Below, piece by piece: positions 8,241 to 16,428 of a stretch of 39,148 nucleotides of DNA (position 1 is its first letter; the number at the start of each line of letters is the position of its first letter). The position numbers and the translations under genes were made by a program. The notes below the pieces were generated by a model. The model did no database searches and was not told the origin of the DNA. It saw only the letters and a program-made list of their open reading frames with translations. This DNA comes from Candidatus Krumholzibacteriia bacterium (GTDB lineage Bacteria > Krumholzibacteriota > Krumholzibacteriia > JAJRXK01), in the NCBI GenBank assembly GCA_035268685.1, contig DATFKK010000142.1, forward strand, positions 1 through 39,148, written 5' to 3'.

Positions 8241-9148
8241 GCGGTGACCTCCGCCGGGAGGACCACGGCCAGCCGCAGGGAGCCGTCGTCGCGGCGCACG
8301 GCGACGGCCACGAGCTCGCCCGTCACGTCGACGAGCGCGACATACGGCGCGCCCCCGGTGCCTTCCGACCAGGCGGGAGGTGGTTGGTCCCCGTGGCGGA
8401 TCCGGCGGGCGTCCTCGTCGTCGAGGTGCACCTGCGGCCAGTCCCGCGCCAGCTCGACCGGTGAGCGCAGGAGTCTCCCGGCCGCGTGAGCACTCTCGAT
8501 CGTGTCGAGGCCCACGGCCTCGTCGACGCTCAGGGCTCCGATCGCGGTGCGACGGAGCGCGACGAGGTGGGCGGCGCTCCCCATCGCACGCCCGAGGTCG
8601 CGCGCGAGGCTGCGGACGTAGGTCCCGGCGCTGCACCGGATCTCGAAGTCGGCGAAGGGAGGATCGAAGGAGAGCAGATCGAAGGTGTCGACGGTCACGC
8701 GCCGGGACGGGACCTCGAAGTCCTCGCCCGCGCGGACGCGATCGTAGGCGCGCCGGCCCTCGATCTTCAGCGCGCTGTGGCGGGGCGGTACCTGTTCGAT
8801 GGTCCCCAGGAAACTCCGGGCCGCGGCGGCGATCTGCTCGGAGTCCGGAGGCAGTCCGGATTCCTCCACCACCACCCCGGTGGGATCGCCACTGTCCGTC
8901 TCCTGCCCGAACCGCGCGCGGGCGCGATAGGTCTTCCGTCCGGCCACAACCAGATTCAGCAGGCGCGTGGCCGGCCCGATCCCCAGGACGAGCAGCCCCG
9001 TCGCGAAGGGATCCAGAGTGCCTCCGTGACCGACGCGCCGCACGCCGAGCAGACGCCGCACCGCACGCACCGCGTCGAAGCTGGTCGGCCCCTCCGGCTT
9101 GTCGATCAGGACGATCCGCGCCGGTCCCGCGTGGCGTCGCGCACTCAC
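8237..9148 (-). CDS. truB: tRNA pseudouridine(55) synthase
   Basis: 303 residues. It makes pseudouridine 55 in the T-loop of tRNAs. The catalytic Asp is in GGTLDPFATG (residues 42-51, Asp46). Other family marks are IDKPEGPTSFDAVRAVRRLL at the N-terminus, RKTYRARARFGQETDSGDPTG, VPPRHSALKIEGRRAYDRVR and CSAGTYVRSLARDLG. The C-terminal part (ALVDVTGELVAVAVRR) resembles the small PUA-like tail. The GTG start overlaps the stop of the DHH gene (GTGA) and its stop overlaps the start of ribF in the same way, so translation is probably coupled through all three. The order rbfA, DHH gene, truB, ribF is a common bacterial arrangement. Confidence 0.95.
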   Translation of the reverse strand: MSARRHAGPARIVLIDKPEGPTSFDAVRAVRRLLGVRRVGHGGTLDPFATGLLVLGIGPATRLLNLVVAGRKTYRARARFGQETDSGDPTGVVVEESGLPPDSEQIAAAARSFLGTIEQVPPRHSALKIEGRRAYDRVRAGEDFEVPSRRVTVDTFDLLSFDPPFADFEIRCSAGTYVRSLARDLGRAMGSAAHLVALRRTAIGALSVDEAVGLDTIESAHAAGRLLRSPVELARDWPQVHLDDEDARRIRHGDQPPPAWSEGTGGAPYVALVDVTGELVAVAVRRDDGSLRLAVVLPAEVTA

Positions 9149-10152
9149 GGCCGCTCCGGCGCTCCCGGGATCTCGTTGGCGATCCGATCGAGCAGTTCGG
9201 CCTCGAGGGTCTCACGCGACACGCCGTCGACACTGAAGGCCGCCGCCCGGTGGTGCCCCCCACCCCCGAAGTCGCGGGCGATGCGGTCGACACGGACCTC
9301 GGCCCCCGAACGCAGACTCACGCGCCAGCTGTCCGCGTCCACCTGCTTGAGCATCACGGCCACGGCGACGCCCTCGACGCTCGTGAGGTACGACACCAGG
9401 CCCTCGGTCTCGTCGGACGCCGCCCCCGTACGGTCGAGCAGATCGTGGTCGATCACCATGGCCGCCACGCGACCGTCGAGATGGTATCCGGTGGCCAGGA
9501 GCACCTCACCCAGCAGGTGCAGGGCCTCCGGCCTGCGGCGGTACAGCATGGTGTCGGCGATGGCCGCGGCGTCGGCCCCCTGGTCCACCAGGTCGGCGGC
9601 GGCCAGCAGGGCGTCGCGCGTGGTGTTCGCGTGGCGGAAGCCGCCCGTGTCGGTGAGAAGCCCCGCGTACAGACACGACGCCTTGTCGGCACCCAGCGGC
9701 ATGTCGTGGAGCTCTCGCAGGAGCGACAGGACCATCATGGCCGTGGCGGGCGCGTCGTCCACCAGCCAGACCTCGTCGCAATCGCTCCCTCGCGGATCGA
9801 GAGGATGGTGATCGATCGCGACCACCCGATCTGCCTGCTCCAGCCGATCGTGACCTGGACCCAACCGCTCACGACGGTGGCAGTCGAAGATCAGAGCCAG
9901 ATCGTAACGGGACGGATCGCCGTCGAGACGAGGGATCCGGTCGAGTCCGGTCAGTTCGCCGAGGGTACCGGGAACCTCGTCGATCGCGACCATCGCCACG
10001 TCGCGTCCGCGCTCGAGCAGGGCGAGGCCGGTGGCCACCAGACTGCCCAGGCCATCGGCATCGGGGTTCTCGTGCGTGCCCAGCAGCACCCGCTCGCTGC
10101 GCTCGAGCGAGGCCAGCACCGACTCGGGAACCGGATAGGGGAACGCGGTCAA
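9145..10152 (-). CDS. nrnA: DHH/DHHA1 phosphoesterase, NrnA-like (oligoribonuclease / pAp phosphatase)
   Basis: 335 residues. The DHH domain shows HENPDADGLGS (metal motif I), LIFDCHRRER, AIDHHP (the DHH motif) and TDTGGFRHANTT; the DHHA1 domain ends with FGGGGHHRAAAF, which binds the substrate. NrnA-type enzymes finish RNA decay by degrading 2-5-nt RNAs and in many bacteria also dephosphorylate pAp from sulfur assimilation. Some relatives instead hydrolyse c-di-AMP, so the exact substrate is not settled. It starts with TTG overlapping the rbfA stop (TTGA) and its stop overlaps the truB start. Confidence 0.85.
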   Translation of the reverse strand: MTAFPYPVPESVLASLERSERVLLGTHENPDADGLGSLVATGLALLERGRDVAMVAIDEVPGTLGELTGLDRIPRLDGDPSRYDLALIFDCHRRERLGPGHDRLEQADRVVAIDHHPLDPRGSDCDEVWLVDDAPATAMMVLSLLRELHDMPLGADKASCLYAGLLTDTGGFRHANTTRDALLAAADLVDQGADAAAIADTMLYRRRPEALHLLGEVLLATGYHLDGRVAAMVIDHDLLDRTGAASDETEGLVSYLTSVEGVAVAVMLKQVDADSWRVSLRSGAEVRVDRIARDFGGGGHHRAAAFSVDGVSRETLEAELLDRIANEIPGAPERP

Positions 10153-10556
10153 GCCTTCCCGTCCTCGTCGTTCCCGCCCTCTTCGTTGCCGCCGGGGTCC
10201 TCGCCGGCCTCGGACTCGTCGCCGCGGTGGATGCGATCGAGGAGCTCTTCGACCCGGAAGCTGCGGTCGAGCGACTCGTCGTAGCGGAACCGGAGCTCCG
10301 GGACCTGCCGCAAGCGCGTGTTCTCGCCCACGGCCTGGCGCAGGAAACCGCGCGCTCGCTTGAGACCGGCCAGACTCGTTCGCCGTTCCTCGTCGCCGCC
10401 CAGTACCGTGTAGAAGACCTCGGCCACGGTGCGGTCGCGGTTCAACCGGACCTCGCTCACGGTGACGAAACCCACACGCGGATCGTCGACCGCCTGTGCC
10501 AGGGTCGCGGCCAACACACGGCGTAGCGTCTCCTCGAGGTGTCCGTCCCGACCCAT
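10149..10556 (-). CDS. rbfA: Ribosome-binding factor A
   Basis: 135 residues. It assists late 30S maturation by helping process the 16S rRNA 5' end. The KH-like core is visible: LEETLRRVLAATLAQAVDDP, VGFVTVSEVRLNRDRTVAEV, LKRARGFLRQAVGENTRLR and VPELRFRYDESLDRSFRVEE, followed by the helix LLDRIHRG. The C-terminal 20 residues are a Gly/Glu/Asp-rich tail, probably disordered. It lies 34 bp after the DUF503 gene. Confidence 0.95.
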   Translation of the reverse strand: MGRDGHLEETLRRVLAATLAQAVDDPRVGFVTVSEVRLNRDRTVAEVFYTVLGGDEERRTSLAGLKRARGFLRQAVGENTRLRQVPELRFRYDESLDRSFRVEELLDRIHRGDESEAGEDPGGNEEGGNDEDGKA

Positions 10557-10590
10557 TGCGGATCCCCGTGCGTCGCGGCCCGTGCCGGGC

Positions 10591-10872
10591 TCAGTGGATC
10601 TCCACGTCCCGTTCGATCATCTCGAACCGGACGTCGCCGTCGAGGAAGCGCGTGATCGCATCGACCTCGCGATCGGCGAGTCTGCCCTCGCTGGCCACCG
10701 TCACCAGACCCAGTACGGCCGTCCGCCACTCGTCCTGCGCACCGACCTCGGCCACGGCCACGTTGAAACGATTCCGCAGCCGCTCGCGCACGCTCTTCAC
10801 GACCTGCCGCTTCTCCTTGATGGAGTTCGAGGCGTAGAGCCGAAGGGTCACGTGCAGGGAGACGACGATCAT
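10591..10872 (-). CDS. DUF503 family protein
   Basis: 93 residues matching the whole DUF503 family: MIVVSLHVTLRLYASNSIKE at the start, KRQVVKSVRERLRNRFNVAV, a conserved AEVGAQDEWRTAVLGLVTVA segment, and a helix that ends the domain. The biochemical role is unknown; the gene is widely found between infB and rbfA, which hints at a link to translation or ribosome assembly. I place the start at ATG 10872, where the homology begins, not at possible upstream codons inside infB. The start is 8 bp after the infB stop, and the ribosome-binding GGAGA lies within the end of infB. Confidence 0.9.
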   Translation of the reverse strand: MIVVSLHVTLRLYASNSIKEKRQVVKSVRERLRNRFNVAVAEVGAQDEWRTAVLGLVTVASEGRLADREVDAITRFLDGDVRFEMIERDVEIH

Positions 10873-10880
10873 GGACGGGA

Positions 10881-13733
10881 CTACATCTCCTGGGCCACCT
10901 GCTGGATCTCGAACACCTCGAGGATGTCGCCCACCTTGATGTCGTCGTACCCGCTGATCCCGATCCCGCACTCGTAGCCACTGGACACCGTGCGGGCGTC
11001 CTCCTTGAAGCGCTTGAGCGACGCGACCGTGCCCTGGTAGACCGGCACCTGGTCGCGCAGCACGCGCACGCGCGCGTTGCGCCGGATCTCGCCCTCGAGC
11101 ACGTAGGAACCGGCGATCACACCGACCTTCGGCACCTTGAACAGCTCGCGCACCTGGGCCGAGCCGATCGAGACCTCCTTGTCGACCGGCGCCAGCATGC
11201 CCTTCATGGCCGCCTTCACGTCGTCGACTGCCTCGTAGATGATGTCGTAGGTCTTCAGCTCGACGTTCTGGTTCTTGGCCAGCTGCCGCGTAGCCGGATC
11301 GGGCCGCAGGTGGAAGCCGATGATGATCGCCTCGCTCGCCGCGGCCAGCATGACGTCGTTGTCGTTGATCGCGCCGACGCCGCGGTGGATGACGTTGACC
11401 TCCACCTTCTCGTTGCTCAGGTTCATCATGGCGTCGCAGACGGCCTCGACCGAACCCGACACGTCGCCCTTCACGAGCAGGTTGAGCTCGACGGCCTCCT
11501 CCGACTGCATGCGGTCGAACAGGCTCTCGAGCGTGGCCTTCTTCTTGGGCGCGTGCAGCGTCTGCTCGCGCTGGAGCACCTGACGCTTGCGCGCGATCTC
11601 CTTCGCCTCGCTGTCGGTCGGGACCACGTCCATCTGGTCGCCGGCACGCGGAACGTCACTGGCCCCCAGCACGAGGACCGGACGTGACGGACCCGCCGAC
11701 TCGACCGGCTGGTCGAACTCGTCGAGCATGGCGCGGACACGGCCGTCGACCGATCCCACGACGAAGGGGTCGCCCACGTGCAGCGTGCCCCGGGTCACGA
11801 GCGCCGTGAACACGGCACCGCGCCCCATGTCCTTGCGTGCCTCGACCACGGTGGCTCGGGCACGGCCCTCGTCGACCGCCTCGAGCTCCATGATCTCGGC
11901 CTGCAACTGGACCGATTCCAGCAGGGCCTCGATGTTCGTGCCCTTCTTCGCGCTGACCTCCACCGCCTGCACGTCGCCGCCGAAGTCCTCGACCAGCACG
12001 TTGTGCTGCATCAGGGCCTGCTTGACCCCGTCGGGGTCGGCGGCCGGGAGATCGACCTTGTTGATCGCGATGATGATCGGGCAGTCCGAAGCGCGCGCGT
12101 GGTCGATGGCCTCGACCGTCTGCGGCATGACCTTGTCGTCGGCGGCGACCACCACGACCACGATGTCGGTGACCCGCGCGCCGCGCGCACGCATGGCCGT
12201 GAAGGCCTCGTGACCGGGAGTGTCGAGGAATGTGATCCTACCGCGCGCGGTCTCGACCTGGTACGCGCCGATGTGCTGCGTGATCCCGCCGGACTCGCCC
12301 GCGGTGACCTTGGTCTTGCGCAGGTAGTCGAGCAACGTGGTCTTACCGTGGTCGACATGGCCCATCACGGTCACGACCGGCGGACGCCCGTGCTTCTCTC
12401 CACCTTCGTCCTCGGTCGGGACGGCAATGTCCTCACCCGCGGCGGTGTCGAGCCAGTGGACCTCGACGTCCTCGTAGTCGGCGAGGATCATCTCGATCTG
12501 ATCCCGCTCGAGACGCTGGTTCATGGTGGCCATCACGCCAAGGCTCATGAGCTTCATGATCAACTGCTGCGGCTTGGCCTCGAGCTTCTCGGCCAGCTCA
12601 CCGACGGTGATGAACTCGGTGATGCGGATCTCGTTCTCCTTGGACTGCAGCGCCTCCTCGCGCGCGCGGTGACGTTCGACCTTTGCGCGCTTCTCGTCGC
12701 GGATCGACACGCGCCCACGACGGCGCCCGGGAGGACCCACCGCCTGACGACCCGGACCACCGCCCGGACCGCGATCGCGACCGCGGGACACGTTGATGCC
12801 ACCGAGGGCCTTGCGGACGCTGTTGCGGATCGAGTTCGGATCGATCGGCTTCGGCGCCTCCTCGCCCCCGGCACCGACACCGGCGCCGGGCGTGGGCTTG
12901 GGCGGCACCTTGCCGGGCCGACCCCGCGGGGTCGGCGCGGGGTGCTCGCCGCGCGTCGATCGCTGCGGCTCGGGCTCGGCCATGCGCGTGCGCATGTCGT
13001 CGGCGATCCGCTCGCGGGTCTTCGCGGCTGCGCGCGCAATGGCCTTGAGATCGAGGCGCTGCTGGGTCTTGAGTGGACGCGACTCCTGCGCTTCCGAAGG
13101 ACCTTCGCCCGTGCCCTGGTCCGCGGCCGCGGCGCTCTCCGACGCCACGCTACCCGCGGCGCCCGATTCGCCCGAGACCGTCTCCTCGACGACCCCCTCG
13201 TCCACGGGCTCGGCGGGGGCTCCGGGCTCCACCACCGATTCGTCCACGACCTCCGCCGGCTTGAAGGGAGTGACCTTCTGCAACTTCGGTCCTTCCTCGG
13301 CGGGCGTCGGCTCGGAGACCTCGGCGGGCTCGGCCTTCTTCGGGAGCTCGACCTTCTGCATCTTCTTCTTCGGCGCGGCCGTCTCGGCCTCCGTCGGTCC
13401 GGGCGCGGCCTCCTCGGCCTTCGCCTCGTCCTGGGCCCGGCGCCGTGCTTCTTCCTTCTCGCGCTGCTTGGCCGCGATCTTCTCGCGAGCCGACATGCGC
13501 TTCGGCTTGGACCTGGCCTTCTCGACCTCGACGCGGGCGGTCTTCTCGACCACCTTCTCGCCACGCTCCTCGAGCTGACGGAAGTGACGCTCGACCAACT
13601 CGAGGTCCTCGTCGTTGAGCACCGACATGTGTGACTTGGCCACGACCCCGAGCTCCTGCAATAGGTTGAGAATGGCCTTGCTGGTCGTGCCGTGGGCCTT
13701 CGCGATTTCGTAGACGCGGTTCTTCTCCGCCAA
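10881..13733 (-). CDS. infB: Translation initiation factor IF-2
   Basis: 950 residues, a long form. IF-2 is the GTPase that brings fMet-tRNA to the 30S subunit and promotes subunit joining. The N-terminal IF2_N domain is RVYEIAKAHGTTSKAILNLL. A disordered Ala/Pro/Glu-rich linker spans roughly residues 70-330. A second IF2_N-like segment (ITEFITVGELAEKLEAKPQQ) precedes the GTPase domain, with G1 GHVDHGKTTLLD near residue 457, G3 DTPGHEAF, G4 NKVD and G5 SAKKG. Domains II to IV follow, including ANSNEK-region equivalents and a C-terminal GYECGIGISGYDDIKVGD. The start is TTG with GAGGTGATC upstream (GAGG core 9 nt away). It follows the L7Ae-like gene by 6 bp. Confidence 0.97.
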   Translation of the reverse strand: MAEKNRVYEIAKAHGTTSKAILNLLQELGVVAKSHMSVLNDEDLELVERHFRQLEERGEKVVEKTARVEVEKARSKPKRMSAREKIAAKQREKEEARRRAQDEAKAEEAAPGPTEAETAAPKKKMQKVELPKKAEPAEVSEPTPAEEGPKLQKVTPFKPAEVVDESVVEPGAPAEPVDEGVVEETVSGESGAAGSVASESAAAADQGTGEGPSEAQESRPLKTQQRLDLKAIARAAAKTRERIADDMRTRMAEPEPQRSTRGEHPAPTPRGRPGKVPPKPTPGAGVGAGGEEAPKPIDPNSIRNSVRKALGGINVSRGRDRGPGGGPGRQAVGPPGRRRGRVSIRDEKRAKVERHRAREEALQSKENEIRITEFITVGELAEKLEAKPQQLIMKLMSLGVMATMNQRLERDQIEMILADYEDVEVHWLDTAAGEDIAVPTEDEGGEKHGRPPVVTVMGHVDHGKTTLLDYLRKTKVTAGESGGITQHIGAYQVETARGRITFLDTPGHEAFTAMRARGARVTDIVVVVVAADDKVMPQTVEAIDHARASDCPIIIAINKVDLPAADPDGVKQALMQHNVLVEDFGGDVQAVEVSAKKGTNIEALLESVQLQAEIMELEAVDEGRARATVVEARKDMGRGAVFTALVTRGTLHVGDPFVVGSVDGRVRAMLDEFDQPVESAGPSRPVLVLGASDVPRAGDQMDVVPTDSEAKEIARKRQVLQREQTLHAPKKKATLESLFDRMQSEEAVELNLLVKGDVSGSVEAVCDAMMNLSNEKVEVNVIHRGVGAINDNDVMLAAASEAIIIGFHLRPDPATRQLAKNQNVELKTYDIIYEAVDDVKAAMKGMLAPVDKEVSIGSAQVRELFKVPKVGVIAGSYVLEGEIRRNARVRVLRDQVPVYQGTVASLKRFKEDARTVSSGYECGIGISGYDDIKVGDILEVFEIQQVAQEM

Positions 13734-13739
13734 ACCCGA

Positions 13740-14066
13740 TCACCTCGAATCCGTCAGGTGACGCTTCAATCCGGACACGAACCCCGGTTCGTGCACCGAG
13801 ACCACCGACAGTCTCTCGCGGCCGAGGGCCCCGGCGAGATCGTCGGTGTCGAGCAGCGCATCGTCGACGACCGAATCGCCGCGTGCGCGCTGGATCTTTC
13901 CCGCGAGGTCCTTCCCCGCGTCGCGAGCCAGGAGGACGACGCCCGGAGCCTCGTGGCGCAGCGCCCGGAGAACCGGGCCCGCACCGAGTCGCAGGGCTCC
14001 TGCGCGGTGCGCCAGGCCCAACAGCCCCAGCACCGCGCGACGTCGCTCGCTCTCCGCTCCGCTCAT
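13740..14066 (-). CDS. L7Ae/L30e/S12e-family small RNA-binding protein (YlxQ-like)
   Basis: 108 residues. The pattern VLGLLGLAHRAGALRLGAGPV, then ALRHEAPGVVLLARDAGKD and a C-terminal LSVVSVHEPGF, matches the L7Ae/L30e fold as in Bacillus YlxQ, encoded between nusA and infB. These proteins bind kink-turn RNA; the bacterial YlxQ role is not well defined. Its ATG overlaps the nusA stop (ATGA) and its stop is 6 bp before infB. No YlxR (DUF448) gene separates it from nusA, although that small gene is common at this spot in other bacteria. Confidence 0.8.
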   Translation of the reverse strand: MSGAESERRRAVLGLLGLAHRAGALRLGAGPVLRALRHEAPGVVLLARDAGKDLAGKIQRARGDSVVDDALLDTDDLAGALGRERLSVVSVHEPGFVSGLKRHLTDSR

Positions 14067-15547
14067 TCCTCGGACGACTCACCCCGGAAGATGTCTTCCT
14101 CGGTGAGCTTCTTCCCGTCTTCCTTCTTCTTCTCGTCGCCCTCGCCGGCCGCTGCCTGCTCGCCGAAGATGTCCTTCTCCTCGAGCTTCTTCTCGGCCTC
14201 GCCGGCCTCTTCGCCGAAGATCTCCTGGTCGAAGAAGCTCCTCGACTGCTCGGCCTTCTCCCGCTCGATCATCTCCTCGACCTGCTTGCGCAGCTCCTCG
14301 AGCGTGGCCTGGGCGGTGGCGATCAGTTCCTCCGCCTGCTCGGCCTCGAGACCCGCCAGCAACGTGAGCTGCTCGACGGTGACCGAGGCCATCTCCTCGA
14401 CCGTGTCGATGCCGGCGCCCTTGATCTGGACGGCCATCTGCTCGTCGACACCCGACATGTCGCCGATGTCCATGGACAGTTCCTCGGCGATACGCTGGCG
14501 CATGTACTGCTCGCTGGCGCTCACCAGGTCGATCTTCCATCCGGTGAGCTTGCTCGCGAGGCGCACGTTCTTGCCCTCGCGGCCGATGGCCAGGCTGAGC
14601 TGGTCGTCGTCGACCACGGCCGTGACCTGCTGGGCGTCTTCCTCGGGCAGGATCTGATTGACCCGCGCCGGCGACAAGGCCCGCGTGACCAGGGTCATGG
14701 GATCCTCGCTCCAGGGCACGATGTCGATCTTCTCGCCACCGAGCTCGCGGGTCACCGCCTGCACGCGACTGCCCTTCATGCCGACGCAGCTACCGACGGC
14801 GTCGACCCGCTCGTCGTGACTGACCACGGCGATCTTGCTACGGGTCCCCGGTTCGCGGGCAACGGCCTTGATCTCGACGATGCTCTCTTCGATCTCGGGC
14901 ACCTCGGCCTCGAAGAGCACGCGAAGGAAGCCCGGATGTGTCCGGCTCAGGATGACCTGCGGGCCGCGGCTGCTGTTCTGGACCTCGATGATGAAGGCCT
15001 TGATGGTCTTGCCCTGGTGGTAGTTCTCTCCGCGGATGCGCTCGCGGAACGGAAGCAGGGCCTCGATCCGGCCCAGGGTGACGTAGATGTTGCCCTTGTC
15101 GACCTGCTGGACGACGCCGACCACGACCTCACCGACCTGATCGCGGAACGTCTCGTAGACCTGGGTGCGCTCGGCGTCGCGCACCTTCTGCAGGAGGACC
15201 TGCTTGGCCACACCGATCGCGTTGCGGCCGAACTCGTTGTAGTCGAGGTAGGTCTTCACGACGTCGCCGACATCGATCTCGTCGCCGTATTCGAGCTGGG
15301 CGTCTTCGACCGAGACCTGGGTCTCGCTGTCGAGCACGCGGTCGACCACGCTCTTCCGCTGGACGATCTCGATGTCGCCGGTGTCGATGTCGACGTCGAC
15401 GCTGATGTCCGCGTTGAGCCCGACCTTCTTCTTCGCCGCCGACTGCAGACCGACGACGAGACTCTCGATCAGGGTCGAGGTCTCCACGTTCTTCTCGCGG
15501 ACCACGGCCTGCAGGGCCTCGACGATGTTGTAGTCCATCGACTCCAC
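14063..15547 (-). CDS. nusA: Transcription termination/antitermination factor NusA
   Basis: 494 residues. NusA binds RNA polymerase and modulates pausing, termination and antitermination. Domains: N-terminal polymerase-binding domain (about 1-130), S1 domain (about 137-203), KH1 (GMKGSR at 256-261) and KH2 (GREGKN at 322-327), then one helix-hairpin-helix region (about 375-412, IKGAGIDTVEEMASVTVEQL). The acidic, Lys/Glu-rich tail (430-494) carries three short [DE]IF[GR] motifs at 442, 459 and 485. I use the GTG start at 15547, which has GGAAG 7 nt upstream; ATG three codons later is the alternative. It lies 49 bp after rimP, as in most bacteria. Confidence 0.96.
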   Translation of the reverse strand: MESMDYNIVEALQAVVREKNVETSTLIESLVVGLQSAAKKKVGLNADISVDVDIDTGDIEIVQRKSVVDRVLDSETQVSVEDAQLEYGDEIDVGDVVKTYLDYNEFGRNAIGVAKQVLLQKVRDAERTQVYETFRDQVGEVVVGVVQQVDKGNIYVTLGRIEALLPFRERIRGENYHQGKTIKAFIIEVQNSSRGPQVILSRTHPGFLRVLFEAEVPEIEESIVEIKAVAREPGTRSKIAVVSHDERVDAVGSCVGMKGSRVQAVTRELGGEKIDIVPWSEDPMTLVTRALSPARVNQILPEEDAQQVTAVVDDDQLSLAIGREGKNVRLASKLTGWKIDLVSASEQYMRQRIAEELSMDIGDMSGVDEQMAVQIKGAGIDTVEEMASVTVEQLTLLAGLEAEQAEELIATAQATLEELRKQVEEMIEREKAEQSRSFFDQEIFGEEAGEAEKKLEEKDIFGEQAAAGEGDEKKKEDGKKLTEEDIFRGESSEE

Positions 15548-15596
15548 GTGACTTCTTCCTTCCGGTCCCGGCGGACGTGCTACGGGACCCAGCGGC

Positions 15597-16130
15597 TCAG
15601 CGTCGTTCGCTCCGGCCCCCGAAGTCCAGATCGGGGTCCAGTTTGGCGCGGCGTACCCGGTCGAGTTCGATCTCGACCTCGCCGCGCTCGGCGTCGTCGA
15701 CCCGGATCCGGCCGTCTTCGTAGGCCAGCAATCGACCGCGCACCTGCTCGGTGCCGTCGTCCGGGGCGTCGGCCACCACCTTCACGATCTCGCCGACGTA
15801 GCGGCGGTAGTGGTCGGGGCGGGTCAGCTTCCGGAAGATCCCCGGGCTGCTCACCTCGATGGTGTAGCGCCCGATGAACTCCCCCGCCTCGGCCTCCTCG
15901 GCTTCGATCACCTTCGCGATCGCACGGCTCGCCCGCGAGATCTCGTCGACGGTGATGCCCCCGGTCGGCGTCACCTCTCCCTCGGCCGGCATGCGGTCGA
16001 CCGCGAAGCGCAGCGTCAGGCGGTTCCCCCCGGCCAGGGTCTCGAACTCCACGAGGTCGAAGCCCAGCAGCTCGAGTTCGGGCGCCGCCAGGGCCAGCAC
16101 CCGGTCGTGCACCGCTTGCCTGGCGTCCAT
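15597..16130 (-). CDS. rimP: Ribosome maturation factor RimP
   Basis: 177 residues. RimP helps assemble the 30S 3' domain. The N-terminal alpha/beta domain shows LGFDLVEFETLAGGNRLTLR, GGITVDEISRASRAI and YTIEVSSPGIFRKLTRPDHY (the conserved SSPGxxRxL motif); a C-terminal SH3-like barrel follows (YVGEIVKVVADAP and VRGRLLAYEDGRIRVDD). The start is ATG. It opens the nusA-infB operon. About 250 nt of leader precede it, with a possible promoter at 16386-16414 and a terminator-like element between promoter and gene. Confidence 0.95.
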   Translation of the reverse strand: MDARQAVHDRVLALAAPELELLGFDLVEFETLAGGNRLTLRFAVDRMPAEGEVTPTGGITVDEISRASRAIAKVIEAEEAEAGEFIGRYTIEVSSPGIFRKLTRPDHYRRYVGEIVKVVADAPDDGTEQVRGRLLAYEDGRIRVDDAERGEVEIELDRVRRAKLDPDLDFGGRSERR

Positions 16131-16337
16131 CCTCGACTCCCCGAGCTCCGACCGGCCGCCGGATCACGACCGACGGCCCACGCCCCGCCACACCCGGGCG
16201 GAACGCGATGATTCCAGATGCCTGCGTCGGTTCCGGGCTGGCCAGGAGCCAACCCTCTCGATGACGCGGTCGGGCGACGGCGTACAGGGCCAACGCCGAA
16301 CCGGTCTGGGGAGTTGGCCCGGGCGGGCCAGGAACGC

Positions 16338-16378
16338 GGCGGGCAAAAAAAAGAAGGGAGCGTGCCCGCCCACTTCCC
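16338..16378 (-). terminator. Terminator-like element with T8 tract upstream of rimP
   Basis: On the minus strand, GAAG/CTTC with an inner GGGCG/CG..CCC pairing is followed by TTC and eight T residues (16352-16345), striking in such G+C-rich DNA. A competing 8-bp hairpin, GGCGGGCA (16370-16363, minus strand TGCCCGCC complement) with 16338-16345, would sequester the T tract in its loop. It may end the M28 gene transcript 50-90 bp after its stop, or act as an attenuator in the rimP leader. Confidence 0.5.
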
Positions 16379-16385
16379 AGGTGAG

Positions 16386-16414
16386 TGGATAGCACGGAGG
16401 GCGCCGTTTGGCAA
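16386..16414 (-). promoter_or_regulatory. Candidate promoter for the rimP-nusA-infB operon
   Basis: On the minus strand, TTGCCA (16414-16409, five of six -35 matches), a 17-bp spacer and TATCCA (16391-16386, three of six -10 matches). It would place the start near 16379 with a leader of about 250 nt. Between 16131 and this site (298 bp without a gene up to the M28 stop) I see only this promoter and the T8 element. Confidence 0.4.
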
Positions 16415-16428
16415 GTTCGCAGACCGTC

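Noticed and set aside
8241-9293. Upstream extension of the ribF frame across truB
   Set aside because: Homology begins at GTG 8240, which has a ribosome binding site and overlaps the truB stop; the extension is Arg/Pro/Gly-rich.
11778-13634. Plus-strand open frame opposite infB
   Set aside because: Antisense shadow rich in Leu, Arg, Gly and Asp; infB is certain.
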